33,551 nt of DNA from Oscillospiraceae bacterium (GCA_017455685.1 JAFSZH010000074.1:1-33551), one strand, 5' to 3'; positions 14,501-22,226 are shown, counted from the first letter of the stretch. Translations and numbers: made by a program. Notes: generated by a model not told the origin, from the sequence alone.

Positions 14501-14559
14501 ATATAAGCGCCGGAACTGCGTCCGGCGCGCTTTGATTGTATATATTCCGGCGGAGGATG

Positions 14560-15345
14560 TCAAGCGCCGCGGTGATCCCGGCGATTCTTCTCCCAGAGCA
14601 CCGCCAGACCCTTGAGCAGCAGGTCGGGCTCGTAGAAGATCTCCCGCTTGCAATAGGGGATCACGCTGCCCGCCAGACCGCCGGTGGCGATGACGGCGGC
14701 CTTTTTGCCCAGCTCCTCCTCCATCCGCTCGATCATGCCGTCCAGCATGGCGGCGGAGCCCAGGATGGCGCCGGACTGCATGCAGGTGACCGTGTTGGTG
14801 GCGATGCACTTGTCCGGCGGCTCCAGAGAGATCTGGGGCAGTTGGCTGGTGCCGCTGGCCAGCGCGTTCATGCTCAGCCGGAGACCGGGGAGGATGGCGC
14901 CGCCCAGGAACCGGGCGTTCTCGTCCACCACGGTGATGGTGGTGGCGGTTCCCATGTCGATGACGATCACCGGACCCGGCGTAATGGCCAGAGCCGCCAC
15001 GGCTCCCACCACCAGGTCAGCGCCCACCTGGCCGGGATCGTCGATGCAGATGTTTACGCCGGTCTTCAGGCCCTTGCCCACCACCAGCGCGTCCTTGCCG
15101 GTGAGGAGCTTGATGGCCTTCTGGAGCGTGTTGGTCAGCGGCCAGACCACGCTGGAGAGGATGGCTCCCTCCACCTCGGTAGCGTCCACGCCCACGAAAT
15201 CCAGCACCGTCTCGATGGCGACGGCGTATTCATACTCGGTCTTGTGCACGTCGGTAGCCATGCGGGGGGCTACGGAGCCCACCTCTCCGTTCTCGATCAG
15301 CCCGAGAACGATGTTGGTATTGCCGACGTCGATGGCGAGGATCAT
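14560..15345 (-). CDS. coaX: Type III pantothenate kinase
   Basis: Phosphorylates pantothenate, the first step of coenzyme A synthesis. The 261-aa protein has the ASKHA-fold motifs of CoaX: AIDVGNTNIVLGL at the N-terminus, DPGQVGADLVVGAVAA (the catalytic-Asp segment, about residues 102-117), VIDMGTATTITVVD, GGAILPGLRLSMNALASGTSQLP and ATGGLAGSVIPYC. Its ATG overlaps the stop of the upstream ECF S-component gene as ATGA, so vitamin uptake and phosphorylation are coupled. The gene is followed by tRNA-Arg on the same strand. Confidence 0.96.
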   Translation of the reverse strand: MILAIDVGNTNIVLGLIENGEVGSVAPRMATDVHKTEYEYAVAIETVLDFVGVDATEVEGAILSSVVWPLTNTLQKAIKLLTGKDALVVGKGLKTGVNICIDDPGQVGADLVVGAVAALAITPGPVIVIDMGTATTITVVDENARFLGGAILPGLRLSMNALASGTSQLPQISLEPPDKCIATNTVTCMQSGAILGSAAMLDGMIERMEEELGKKAAVIATGGLAGSVIPYCKREIFYEPDLLLKGLAVLWEKNRRDHRGA

Positions 15346-15926
15346 GCTTTTTCCTTTCTGCCGTAGCGGATCAGCCGCAGGATCACCGGGCTGAGCACGA
15401 TGTTGGAGAGCACCTCAAACAGGAAGTTGGCGCCCACCAGACCAAGGATCATGTACTTTCCCACGCTCTCAAAGCCCATGGCGGCGCCCCAGCCGGCAAC
15501 GGTCTCCAGGAAAAAGAGCCAGCAGCCCACCAGGAAAAGGCCGGTGTTCACCACCGGGCAGACGATGGCCGCGCAGATCACCGCGAGCCACATGTTCACC
15601 TTCTGCAGCGCCCGGAACACCAGTCCGGCGGCATAGCCCGCCAGAGTGCCCTTGGCGATCACGGTGATCACGGTGCCGATGGCGTTCACCACCAGAAACG
15701 CGCCCGCGTCGCCGGAGGCGAACACCGCCACGCTGAACACGAAGCCCAGCCAGGCGCCCGCTCCGGGTCCGTACAGCGCCGCGCCCACCACGATGGGGAT
15801 CAGCGTCAGCGAGATGGAAAAGGGCCCGAAACGGATAAACGCGCCCAGCATCTGCAGCACAAATACGATGGCTGTGAAGATGCCAAGGCCCGTCAGAGTG
15901 TGGATGTCCATGGTTTTCTTATTCAT
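15342..15926 (-). CDS. ECF transporter S component, probably for pantothenate
   Basis: A 194-aa membrane protein with six predicted helices (beginning TLTGLGIFTAIVFVLQMLGAF and FSISLTLIPIVVGAALYGPGAGAWLGFVF), matching the ECF substrate-binding S-subunit family. S components capture a vitamin and dock with a shared EcfAAT energising module, which is not in the window. Coupling to coaX by ATGA overlap strongly suggests pantothenate as ligand (inference). The open frame extends 39 codons upstream, but the ATG at 15926 has an excellent GGAGGG eight bases away. A near-consensus promoter lies at 15996-16024. Confidence 0.9.
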   Translation of the reverse strand: MNKKTMDIHTLTGLGIFTAIVFVLQMLGAFIRFGPFSISLTLIPIVVGAALYGPGAGAWLGFVFSVAVFASGDAGAFLVVNAIGTVITVIAKGTLAGYAAGLVFRALQKVNMWLAVICAAIVCPVVNTGLFLVGCWLFFLETVAGWGAAMGFESVGKYMILGLVGANFLFEVLSNIVLSPVILRLIRYGRKEKA

Positions 15927-15995
15927 TTTTAACCCTCCTGCTGTCGCCCTCCCCTGTTTGCCTCGCGGCGAGAGGTGCGGCGCAAATTCGCTTGC

Positions 15996-16024
15996 ATTAT
16001 ACCGTAGGAGCACAGCTCCGTCAA
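15996..16024 (-). promoter_or_regulatory. Promoter of the ECF S-component/coaX operon
   Basis: Minus strand: TTGACG (16019-16024), 17-base spacer and perfect TATAAT (15996-16001), about 70 bases upstream of the start codon. Confidence 0.8.
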
Positions 16025-16079
16025 GCCCGGTTTTTCGCTGCATGGATAAGACGATCTCCGGGCGTTTTTGTTCCCGAAA

Positions 16080-16122
16080 GCAAAAACCGGAGAGGGGCCC
16101 CCGCGGGCCGGTCCTCTCCGGT
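16080..16122 (-). terminator. Terminator of the repeat lipoprotein gene
   Basis: Ten-base arms (16086-16095 with 16113-16122) with a GC-rich inner stem are followed by TTTTTG on the minus strand, 16 bases after the lipoprotein stop. Confidence 0.85.
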
Positions 16123-16138
16123 GCTGCTGTGGCCGACG

Positions 16139-16474
16139 TTATCTCCGGGCGTTGGCGGCGCTGGCATAATACCAGGCGTCGCCGTCGCTGGCGTAGTACC
16201 AGGCATCGCCGGTACTGGCGTAAAACCAGGAGTCGCCGCTGCTGGCGTAAAACCAGGAGTCGCCGCCGCTGGCGTAATACCAGGTGTTGCCGTTGCTGGC
16301 GTAGTACCAGGCGTCGCCGTTGCTGGCGTAGTACCAGGCGTCGCCGTCGCTGGTGTAATACCAGGCGTCGCCGCCGCTGGCGTTTTTGAAAGAGGCGTCG
16401 TTTTTCGCCCCGCAGGCGGCGAGCATGCCGACGAGCAGCAGCGCCGCAAAAAATACGTACAATTTTCTCTTCAT
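16139..16474 (-). CDS. Small lipoprotein with tandem GDAWYYAS repeats
   Basis: A 111-aa exported lipoprotein. It has a lysine/arginine start (MKRK), a hydrophobic core and a lipobox LAAC with Cys21 as the lipidated residue. After a short linker the rest is about eight copies of a 9-residue unit, consensus GD(A/S)W(Y/F)YAS(D/N/S/G), ending with AANARR. The Trp-Tyr-Tyr cluster after a Gly-Asp turn recalls the core of choline- or glucan-binding repeats, but the unit is half their usual length; I know of no named family. The ATG at 16474 has GGAAG about nine bases upstream; an in-frame GTG at 16504 lacks a site and would spoil the signal peptide. It stands alone with its own terminator. A role at the cell surface is inferred. 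Confidence 0.85.
   Translation of the reverse strand: MKRKLYVFFAALLLVGMLAACGAKNDASFKNASGGDAWYYTSDGDAWYYASNGDAWYYASNGNTWYYASGGDSWFYASSGDSWFYASTGDAWYYASDGDAWYYASAANARR
16148..16383. repeat. 27-bp tandem repeat array (about 8.7 units)
   Basis: Contiguous 27-base units begin at 16148, 16175, 16202, 16229, 16256, 16283, 16310 and 16337, with a partial unit at 16364-16383. Each is about GGCGTCGCCGTCGCTGGCG plus TAGTACCA on the plus strand. Units differ at a few mostly third-position or Ser/Ala and Tyr/Phe-changing bases. The array lies wholly inside the lipoprotein gene. Confidence 0.95.
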
Positions 16475-16543
16475 TGGCTCAACTTCCGATAGTATTTTAT
16501 TCACGTCCCGGCGAGCCGCCGGGAAAAACAGATCTGCGTCGGG

Positions 16544-18844
16544 TCAGTAGTCGTTCCGCTCCGCCGCGGCCAGACCGGCGGCGATGGCGTCAAACACCTC
16601 GCCGACCATATCCTCCGTCCAGGCGCCGGTGTTCCGGCCCCGGTCCTGGACCAGCCCGGCGCTGCCGGTCGTCAGCCGGATCCCGGCGGTGCGGAGCTGT
16701 TCCATCCGCTGGCGGAACTCGCCCGCCTCGGCGTCATAGGTCCGGGCGAAGAGCTTGGCTTCCTCATAGACCCGGAAGGGGTCCTCCCCGTTGGCGCTGT
16801 ACCACTCCAGCATGGACCGGGTCCAGCGGAGTGCGCCCACGGTGCCCGCCGCGGCGGGGTCATATTCCAGATAGACCTTTTCCAGCAGCCCGGCCAGTCC
16901 CGGCAGCACGACGGTCACCGACTCGGAAATGATCTCGCTGGGCTCCGGCTCGGCTCTGACCGTGCCGGTGACGGCAAAGCCCCGCTCCACCAGCCAGGCC
17001 ACGGTGCGCGCCGCCTCGGGCCGAACCATGAAGTAGATGTAGTCTGCCATGGCGTCGTCCCCGTAGCCGATGGAAAAGGGAATGAAGAGCTCGGTAAAGG
17101 TCCCCCGGGACTCTCCGGGATCGTCGGCGGGACAGAGCCGGGTCGTGGCCACGGTGCCCTCTTCCGCGTCGGGCAGGACGCACTGGTTATAGAGCTCCCA
17201 GGTCTCGGCGGCGGTGAACTGCAGATCCTCCACCGTCACGTAATCCTCCATGCGGTAAACGTAGCCCGCCTGGATGGTGTAGGGCGAGACGGCGATATAC
17301 CGGGGAAGGATGCGCTTTCGAATGGCCTCCGGGGTGTTCATCAGCCGCTCCAGCTCCGGCAGCACCGGGTTGGCGCTGCCGAAGGCGTTGCCGTCGGTGG
17401 CATAGGCGTTGCCCGCCGAGGACCAGGCCATGGCTCCGATAGGGGCCACGTAGGCACGGGAGAGAAGCGTCCGGCCGTTTTCGTCACAATAGACCAGCGA
17501 CAGTGCACCGCCCTGGGCGCTCAGGTCCATACCCGCGGCGTTTTCAAAAAGCTCTTTGCTCTCAAGGACGTGCCGCTGGATCTCCAGAACGGAGCGGATG
17601 TTCTCCGGCTCCTCGAAAACGGTCGCCGGAGCGCCGGCGTACGTATCCCATACGCTGACGGAGGCCACGCGCTCTGCGTCGGGCAGGCGTTTTTCCGAGC
17701 CCGTCACGTCCAGCTCCGTGCCCAGCACCAGCGCGCAGAGCACCGCGCAGAACACGGCGAAGCCGCCCCAGCTCCGGTCAAAGACCCGGAGGGTCTTGCG
17801 GAGCAGGCCCTGGGCGCCGAACCAGCCTGTGAAAGCGCCCAGGATCATCGCCAGCAGCAGGAGCATCACCTTGGAAAAGCTGCCGGTGACGTTGAGATAG
17901 CCGGAAAACCGGAAGATCTGTTTGAGCGTCAGCAGGCCCAGGGTCAGCGCCCCGGCCAGAGCCGCGCCCCAGGGGAACAGCCGCCGCAGCCCGGGCAGGG
18001 CCACCACGTTCCCGGCGTTCTCCATGGGCCGGCGGCGGATCAGCGCCGTGCCCAGTGCGGCGAACAGCACCCCCGCCGCGCCGTAGCACAGCAGCAGCGG
18101 CCAGCCGCGAAAGGCCGCGAGCGACAGCACGTTGGAGGTGGCGTACCCCCGGTATACCTCCTGCCAGTTGGTTTCCAGCAGGAAGTCCGCCTGTCCGGCG
18201 TTGCGGAGATAATACACCGGGGACAGGATGGTGAAAAGCCACCGCTGCCCGGAAAGGCCGAACACCAGGAACTGGGCGATCCACCGGGCGCTGGCTTCCA
18301 GCGCCACGGCGGCGTAGGCAAACACGGCGTACACCGCCGGGAGGATAAGGATATTGCCCGTCAGCACGGCGCAGAGAGACGCCGGGCCGAAAAACAGCAC
18401 GTTCAGCAGCGTGATCACCGCCACGACCCGGAGCAGGCCCGCCGGGGCGGCGCCGCGCAGACCGCCCGTCAGGGCGAAGAGGAGCAGGGCCATCAGCGCC
18501 GCCGCCTCCAGCAGGACGAAGCCTGCGGCCATGTGAGAGAGGTACTGTGCCTCCCGCCGCACCGGCAGGGCGGCGGCGTAGGCGGTGCTGCGCTGGAAGA
18601 AGAGCCAGCTGTACACTGCCATGGCCATGACCCCGGCGGCGATGAAGATCAGCCGGGACCCGGAGGAAAGCGTGGAGCGCAGCAGCGACAGATCGGCCGT
18701 TTCCATGATCCCGTACCAGGAAGAGCCCCGGCGGGTCAGCATATCGTAGAGGTAGACGCCCGCGGCGGCCGGGTAAACCGGCCAGTACCGGCGGAGGGCA
18801 TTGCCGAAGATCCGGATATCAAAGCAGGAGTTCTTTGACCGCAT
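16544..18844 (-). CDS. ABC-2 type permease with large extracytoplasmic domain
   Basis: A 766-aa permease. Residues about 20-400 hold many hydrophobic helices (for example SGSRLIFIAAGVMAMAVYSWLFF and VMLLLLAMILGAFTGWFG). After the last helix (FAVFCAVLCALVLGTEL) about 370 residues form a soluble, probably external domain that starts DVTGSEKRLPDAERV and is rich in Glu and Tyr; it resembles DUF6449-type C-termini of such permeases. I place the start at the ATG at 18844, which has GGGAGG eight bases upstream and overlaps the ATPase gene by 26 bases; an in-frame ATG 21 bases earlier has no site. It is the third gene of the gntR-ATPase-permease operon. The substrate is unknown. Confidence 0.85.
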   Translation of the reverse strand: MRSKNSCFDIRIFGNALRRYWPVYPAAAGVYLYDMLTRRGSSWYGIMETADLSLLRSTLSSGSRLIFIAAGVMAMAVYSWLFFQRSTAYAAALPVRREAQYLSHMAAGFVLLEAAALMALLLFALTGGLRGAAPAGLLRVVAVITLLNVLFFGPASLCAVLTGNILILPAVYAVFAYAAVALEASARWIAQFLVFGLSGQRWLFTILSPVYYLRNAGQADFLLETNWQEVYRGYATSNVLSLAAFRGWPLLLCYGAAGVLFAALGTALIRRRPMENAGNVVALPGLRRLFPWGAALAGALTLGLLTLKQIFRFSGYLNVTGSFSKVMLLLLAMILGAFTGWFGAQGLLRKTLRVFDRSWGGFAVFCAVLCALVLGTELDVTGSEKRLPDAERVASVSVWDTYAGAPATVFEEPENIRSVLEIQRHVLESKELFENAAGMDLSAQGGALSLVYCDENGRTLLSRAYVAPIGAMAWSSAGNAYATDGNAFGSANPVLPELERLMNTPEAIRKRILPRYIAVSPYTIQAGYVYRMEDYVTVEDLQFTAAETWELYNQCVLPDAEEGTVATTRLCPADDPGESRGTFTELFIPFSIGYGDDAMADYIYFMVRPEAARTVAWLVERGFAVTGTVRAEPEPSEIISESVTVVLPGLAGLLEKVYLEYDPAAAGTVGALRWTRSMLEWYSANGEDPFRVYEEAKLFARTYDAEAGEFRQRMEQLRTAGIRLTTGSAGLVQDRGRNTGAWTEDMVGEVFDAIAAGLAAAERNDY

Positions 18845-19718
18845 AGTCCACACCTCCCAGCTCATAAATAAAGATCTCTTCCAGCGTCAGCGGCTGGGTC
18901 TCCAGAAACACGGGCCCGGCGGGGCGCAGCAGCGCCGCCGCCTCCGCTTCCGTACCCCGGAGGATCAGCGTCTGCAGTCTGCCCGCCTCGGAGCGGTGCA
19001 GGATCGGCAGGCCGTCCGGCAGGGCGGCGCCCTCGGGCAGGGCCAGCACCACCTTCACGGTGGATCCCTGCAGCTCCGCCACGCTCTTCTCCAGAATACA
19101 TCTGCCTTTCTGGAGGATGCCCACGTGGTCGCACACGTCTTCCAGCTCCCGCAGGTTGTGGGAGGACACCAGCACGGTCATCTCGTCCTCCGCCACGTCC
19201 TCCATGATGAGGCTCCACACCTGCCGGCGCATCACCGGGTCCAGGCCGTCCACCGGCTCGTCCAGCACCAGCACCTCCGGCCGGGCGCTCAGCGCCAGCC
19301 AGAATGCCGCCTGTTTCTTCTGTCCCCGGCTCAGCCGGCGCAGGGGACGGTTCTCGTCCAGAACGAAGGCGTCCCGGAGCCGCTTGTAGCGCAGAGCGTC
19401 GAACCGGGGATACATCCGGCCGGTGAACTCCATCATGTCCCGAGTGGTGGCCATGGGGAAATACCAGGGCTCGTCGGGGATGCAGTAGATCCGCTCCTTT
19501 ACCGGCACGTTCTCGAAAATGGGCTCGCCAGAGAGCAGCACCTCCCCCGCGTCGGGCCGGAGCATGCCGGTGACGTGGCGGATGGCGGTGGTCTTCCCCG
19601 CCCCGTTGGGGCCGATGAGGGCGTATACGGCGCCCTGGGGCACCGTCAGATCCAGCGCGTCCAGCGCCGTGGCTTTTCCAAAACGTTTGGTGACGGCCTT
19701 CAGCTCAATCATGTTCAT
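18819..19718 (-). CDS. ABC transporter ATP-binding protein
   Basis: A 299-aa ATPase with Walker A GPNGAGKTT (residues 36-44), signature LSRGQKKQ (129-136), Walker B VLVLDEPVDGLD (149-160) and H-loop SSH (185-187). The C-terminal extension of about 90 residues resembles that of YtrB/bacitracin-type exporters and ends in LTLEEIFIYELGG. The start ATG at 19718 lies inside the gntR gene's last codons (14-base overlap), with GGAGGG eight bases before it. It pairs with the 766-aa permease whose start it overlaps. Confidence 0.93.
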   Translation of the reverse strand: MNMIELKAVTKRFGKATALDALDLTVPQGAVYALIGPNGAGKTTAIRHVTGMLRPDAGEVLLSGEPIFENVPVKERIYCIPDEPWYFPMATTRDMMEFTGRMYPRFDALRYKRLRDAFVLDENRPLRRLSRGQKKQAAFWLALSARPEVLVLDEPVDGLDPVMRRQVWSLIMEDVAEDEMTVLVSSHNLRELEDVCDHVGILQKGRCILEKSVAELQGSTVKVVLALPEGAALPDGLPILHRSEAGRLQTLILRGTEAEAAALLRPAGPVFLETQPLTLEEIFIYELGGVDYAVKELLL

Positions 19719-20073
19719 CCGTCATCCCTCCGATCTCGGCGCAGATCTCCTCCGGGGTCATGCCCAGCCAGGTCAGTTCCCGCGCCGTTTCTTTCAATCT
19801 TGTCAGAAGCTCCTCCCGGCGGGGGTCGTTCTCCTGCTCCCGGGGCGCGGCAAAGCTGCCCCGGCCCGGCACGGAGATGATATACCCCTCCGCCTCCAGC
19901 TCCCGGTATGCCCGCTGGATGGTGTTGGGATTGATGGCCAGCTGCCCGGCCAGCTCCCGCACCGACGGCAGCTTTTCCCCGGGCCAGATGGTCCCCGTCA
20001 CTACCAGCCGGCGAAGATCGTCCTTCACCTGCTCGTAAAAGGGGCGGCCGTCTCTGTAATTGATCGTGACCAT
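19705..20073 (-). CDS. GntR family regulator, YtrA subfamily
   Basis: A 122-aa regulator with the GntR winged helix RPFYEQVKDDLRRLVVTGTIWPGEKLPSVRELAGQLAINPNTIQRAYRELEAEGYI, the wing SVPGRGSFAA, and the short helical YtrA-type tail (residues about 80-122). It is the first gene of the second GntR/ABC-2 cassette and is only moderately similar to the GntR at 8870-9247. The start ATG has AAAGGCG upstream. A promoter with an overlapping inverted repeat of a related half-site (CTGTATTAA) lies directly upstream, implying autorepression. Confidence 0.93.
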   Translation of the reverse strand: MVTINYRDGRPFYEQVKDDLRRLVVTGTIWPGEKLPSVRELAGQLAINPNTIQRAYRELEAEGYIISVPGRGSFAAPREQENDPRREELLTRLKETARELTWLGMTPEEICAEIGGMTDEHD

Positions 20074-20095
20074 AGGCGTCGCCTTTCCGTGTTAA

Positions 20096-20127
20096 CTGTA
20101 TTAATATATCTAACACAGTTAATACAG
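20096..20127. promoter_or_regulatory. Candidate YtrA-type operator over the second gntR promoter
   Basis: CTGTATTAA (20096-20104) and TTAATACAG (20119-20127) form an inverted repeat with a 14-base centre that spans the -10 element. Confidence 0.6.
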
Positions 20128-20135
20128 CTTGTCAA
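20107..20135 (-). promoter_or_regulatory. Promoter of the second gntR-ABC operon
   Basis: Minus strand: perfect -35 TTGACA (20130-20135), 17-base spacer and TAGATA (20107-20112). Confidence 0.7.
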
Positions 20136-20188
20136 CGGTTTTTTGTCTGTTGGGGGCGGGAAACGGTGGAAAACGGCGGAAAAGCTGT

Positions 20189-20196
20189 GGTATAAT
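20189..20196 (+). promoter_or_regulatory. Extended -10 promoter element
   Basis: TGGTATAAT (TG-N-TATAAT, with TATAAT at 20191-20196) lies 29 bases before the start codon at 20226. No good -35 is visible, as expected for an extended -10 promoter. Confidence 0.5.
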
Positions 20197-20225
20197 GCCA
20201 TGTGATCTCATTTTGGAGGCCCGTT

Positions 20226-20912
20226 ATGGATGGTTTTGACTTCATCGTGCGCACAAAGCAGGACCTGATCGACGCCGTGGAGAAATACGGCATCGTGCCC
20301 TTTTTCCGGAACTCCCTGCCCGGCTTCTCCCTGGAGGAGCATGCCGACCCCTCCACCTGGTACGATACCTCGGAGGATTTCTGGCCCTGCTGGGAGTGGA
20401 AGGGAGACGTGATCCGCACCCTGCGCTGCGGCTACGGCAAGTTTTTTGAGAAGAAGGCGGCTTACGTCAGCGTGGAGTGGTTCTGCCACCTGGCCAACTA
20501 TCGCCGGGACGGCTATGATTTCGACGCCCGGTACGACGACGGTCTGGCCTCCTTCCGGGATAAAACGCTCTTTGAGCTGGTGGACCGGAACGCTCCCGTG
20601 GTCTCCCGGCGGCTGAAGGAGCTGGGAAACTACGGCAAGGGCGGGCAGAAGGGCTTTGATACACTCATGAACCGGCTGCAGGAGCAGTGCTACGTGATCA
20701 TCGACGACTTCGTCTACCTGCAGGACCGGAAGGGCCGGCCCTACGGCTGGGGGGTGGCGGAGTACTCCACCCCGGAGCGGTTCATGGGCGCGGCCTTCAC
20801 CGACGGCGTCTACCGCTGCAAGCCCCGGGAGAGCTATGAGCGGCTCTTCGAACACCTGCGGGCGCTGAATCCGTCGGCGGAGGAAAAGGCCCTCCGGAAG
20901 TTCCTGCGATAA
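20226..20912 (+). CDS. AlkZ-related winged-helix protein (tentative)
   Basis: A 228-aa cytosolic protein rich in aromatic residues. Segments such as SEDFWPCWEWKGDVI, GYGKFFEKKAAYVSVEWFCHLANYRRDGYDF and GWGVAEYSTPERF recall, from memory, a family of Clostridia proteins named AlkZ-related after the crosslink-repair DNA glycosylase YcaQ/AlkZ. The length is only about half that of AlkZ itself and I cannot confirm a catalytic Q-x-D-type motif, so glycosylase activity is not claimed. I chose the ATG at 20226 because GGAGG precedes it by six bases; an in-frame ATG 24 bases earlier has no site. It stands alone between the gntR promoter and a strong terminator. Confidence 0.6.
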   Translation: MDGFDFIVRTKQDLIDAVEKYGIVPFFRNSLPGFSLEEHADPSTWYDTSEDFWPCWEWKGDVIRTLRCGYGKFFEKKAAYVSVEWFCHLANYRRDGYDFDARYDDGLASFRDKTLFELVDRNAPVVSRRLKELGNYGKGGQKGFDTLMNRLQEQCYVIIDDFVYLQDRKGRPYGWGVAEYSTPERFMGAAFTDGVYRCKPRESYERLFEHLRALNPSAEEKALRKFLR

Positions 20913-20935
20913 CAACAGAAGCATATAGGACCGGA

Positions 20936-20975
20936 AAGCCGGGACGTCATCCGTGACGTCCCGGCTTCTTTTTTT
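20936..20975 (+). terminator. Rho-independent terminator
   Basis: A perfect 14-bp stem (20936-20949 with 20954-20967), TCCG loop, then C and seven Ts (20969-20975). Confidence 0.93.
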
Positions 20976-21067
20976 GTTCCCCCGCCCCGGGGGTCGTAAT
21001 TTTTACAGCCCTTACCATAGAGCGTCCGGCTCCGGCCGGGCGCATCACAACGGAAAGGGTGAAGCAA

Positions 21068-21526
21068 ATGAACACATGGGAAGAAGCCGACGAGCTCATG
21101 GCGGCGCTGGAGCAGGCGGGGCCGGAGGAGCTGCCCGGCGTGCTCCGGGACCTGGCGGCGGCGTTTCTGCCAGAGGGCCGGCCCTTCGCGGCCTACGTGC
21201 GCCGGAAGTTCCGGGAAAAGGGGATCCTGCAGCAGAATGTATTTCTCGCCGCGGACCTCTCGGAAAACTACGGCTACAAGCTGATCGCGGAGGAAAAGCA
21301 CACCGTCCGGCGGGACGTGATACTGCGGCTGTGCTTGGCCGGGGCGTTCGACGAGGAGGAGACGGACACGGCGCTGATCCTCTACGGCATGGCGCCGCTC
21401 TACCCCCGGCTGCCCCGGGACGCGGTGCTTCTCCGGGCGATCCGCCGGGGAGAGCGCGACGTACACCGGCTCAACGAGCTGCTGCTCTCCTGCGGTCTGC
21501 CGCCGCTTCTCACCGAGAGCGAATAA
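21068..21526 (+). CDS. Hypothetical protein, 152 aa
   Basis: An acidic, helix-rich soluble protein starting MNTWEEADELMAAL. Its second half includes NYGYKLIAEEKHTVRRDVILRLC, DEEETDTALILYGMAPLYP and RDAVLLRAI. This pattern reads like a helix-turn-helix-type domain I have seen in uncharacterised Clostridia proteins, sometimes near Ser/Thr kinases; that memory is weak and no function is claimed. The ATG at 21068 has AAAGGG eight bases upstream; a GTG nine bases earlier would overlap that site. The next gene, a zinc-ribbon membrane protein, starts 80 bases downstream after an inverted repeat without a T-run, so the two may be cotranscribed. Confidence 0.75.
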   Translation: MNTWEEADELMAALEQAGPEELPGVLRDLAAAFLPEGRPFAAYVRRKFREKGILQQNVFLAADLSENYGYKLIAEEKHTVRRDVILRLCLAGAFDEEETDTALILYGMAPLYPRLPRDAVLLRAIRRGERDVHRLNELLLSCGLPPLLTESE

Positions 21527-21530
21527 GCGG

Positions 21531-21559
21531 GGCGTTCCCACCGATCTGGTGGGAACGCC
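21531..21559. repeat. Perfect 12-bp inverted repeat between two genes
   Basis: GGCGTTCCCACC (21531-21542) and its exact complement (21548-21559) flank a 5-base loop. The next plus-strand bases are GGGGAAAAATA, not Ts, so intrinsic termination on plus is unlikely. It may attenuate, protect the mRNA end or bind a protein. Confidence 0.6.
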
Positions 21560-21606
21560 GGGGAAAAATACCTGTTATACTGGATGAAAAAAGGAGGAAA
21601 TCGCCT

Positions 21607-22206
21607 ATGTCATATTGCAGCAAATGCGGCGCGGAGCTGCCCGAGGGAGCCCTGTTCTGCCAGACGTGCGGCGCGCCGACACAGGCCGGTCTGCCCCCGG
21701 AGCGGTCTTCGCCGGCCCCGGAGATCCCGGAAAAGAAAAAGAGAAAGTCCGTCTTCCGGCGGTGGTGGTTCTGGGTGCTGGTGCTGGCTATACTCGCCGC
21801 GCCCCTGCGCTCCGGCTTCGCCCCGTCCGTCCGGACCGCCTCGCCGCAGCGGACCGCCGTCACCGCCGCTCCAGCCGTCCGGGCCACCGCGGCGCCCTCT
21901 CCCACCAGAGCCCCAGCGACCGCCGCCCCCGCGGAAACGGAGATCCGTCCCGAGGTGAAGGAGTTTCTGGACTCTTATGAGAGCTTCATGGACGAATACG
22001 TGGAATTCATGAAGAAGTACATGTCCGCCGGGACGGACAGCATGATGTCCATGATGGGGGATTATTACAGCATCCTCAGCCGCTACGCCGATTTCTCCGC
22101 GAAGATCGACGCCATGGATGAATCGCAGCTGACCAACGCGGAGCTCTCCTATTACATCGAGGTCACCGGCCGGGTCAGCCAGAAGCTGCTGGCCGTCGCC
22201 GGCTGA
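21607..22206 (+). CDS. Zinc-ribbon membrane protein with DUF6591-like C-terminal domain
   Basis: A 199-aa protein. Residues 3-22 form a zinc ribbon with two Cys pairs (SYCSKCGAELPEGALFCQTCG). A basic stretch KKKRK precedes one membrane helix (about residues 52-65, WWFWVLVLAILAAPL). A Pro/Ala/Thr-rich linker then leads to an acidic helical domain from about residue 115 (PEVKEFLDSYESFMDEYVEF) that resembles DUF6591. Topology predicts a cytosolic ribbon and an extracytoplasmic helical domain, suggesting a sensor or envelope role (inference). The ATG has a strong AAGGAGGAAA. A terminator follows at 22227. Confidence 0.85.
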   Translation: MSYCSKCGAELPEGALFCQTCGAPTQAGLPPERSSPAPEIPEKKKRKSVFRRWWFWVLVLAILAAPLRSGFAPSVRTASPQRTAVTAAPAVRATAAPSPTRAPATAAPAETEIRPEVKEFLDSYESFMDEYVEFMKKYMSAGTDSMMSMMGDYYSILSRYADFSAKIDAMDESQLTNAELSYYIEVTGRVSQKLLAVAG

Positions 22207-22226
22207 CGCGGCTCTCAAACGCGGAT

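Noticed and set aside
16148-16383. Tandem repeat considered as a CRISPR array
   Set aside because: Units are contiguous with no unique spacers and keep a coding frame; no cas genes nearby.
15992-16492. Plus-strand ORF with elastin-like VAGVVPG repeats, and a minus-strand ATPGTTPAT frame
   Set aside because: A 27-bp repeat keeps every frame open if one unit has no stop; only the frame with signal peptide, lipobox, ribosome site and terminator is credible.
17570-18838. 422-codon plus-strand ORF opposite the 766-aa permease
   Set aside because: Gln/Gly/Arg-rich shadow without domains; the permease frame has clear membrane helices.
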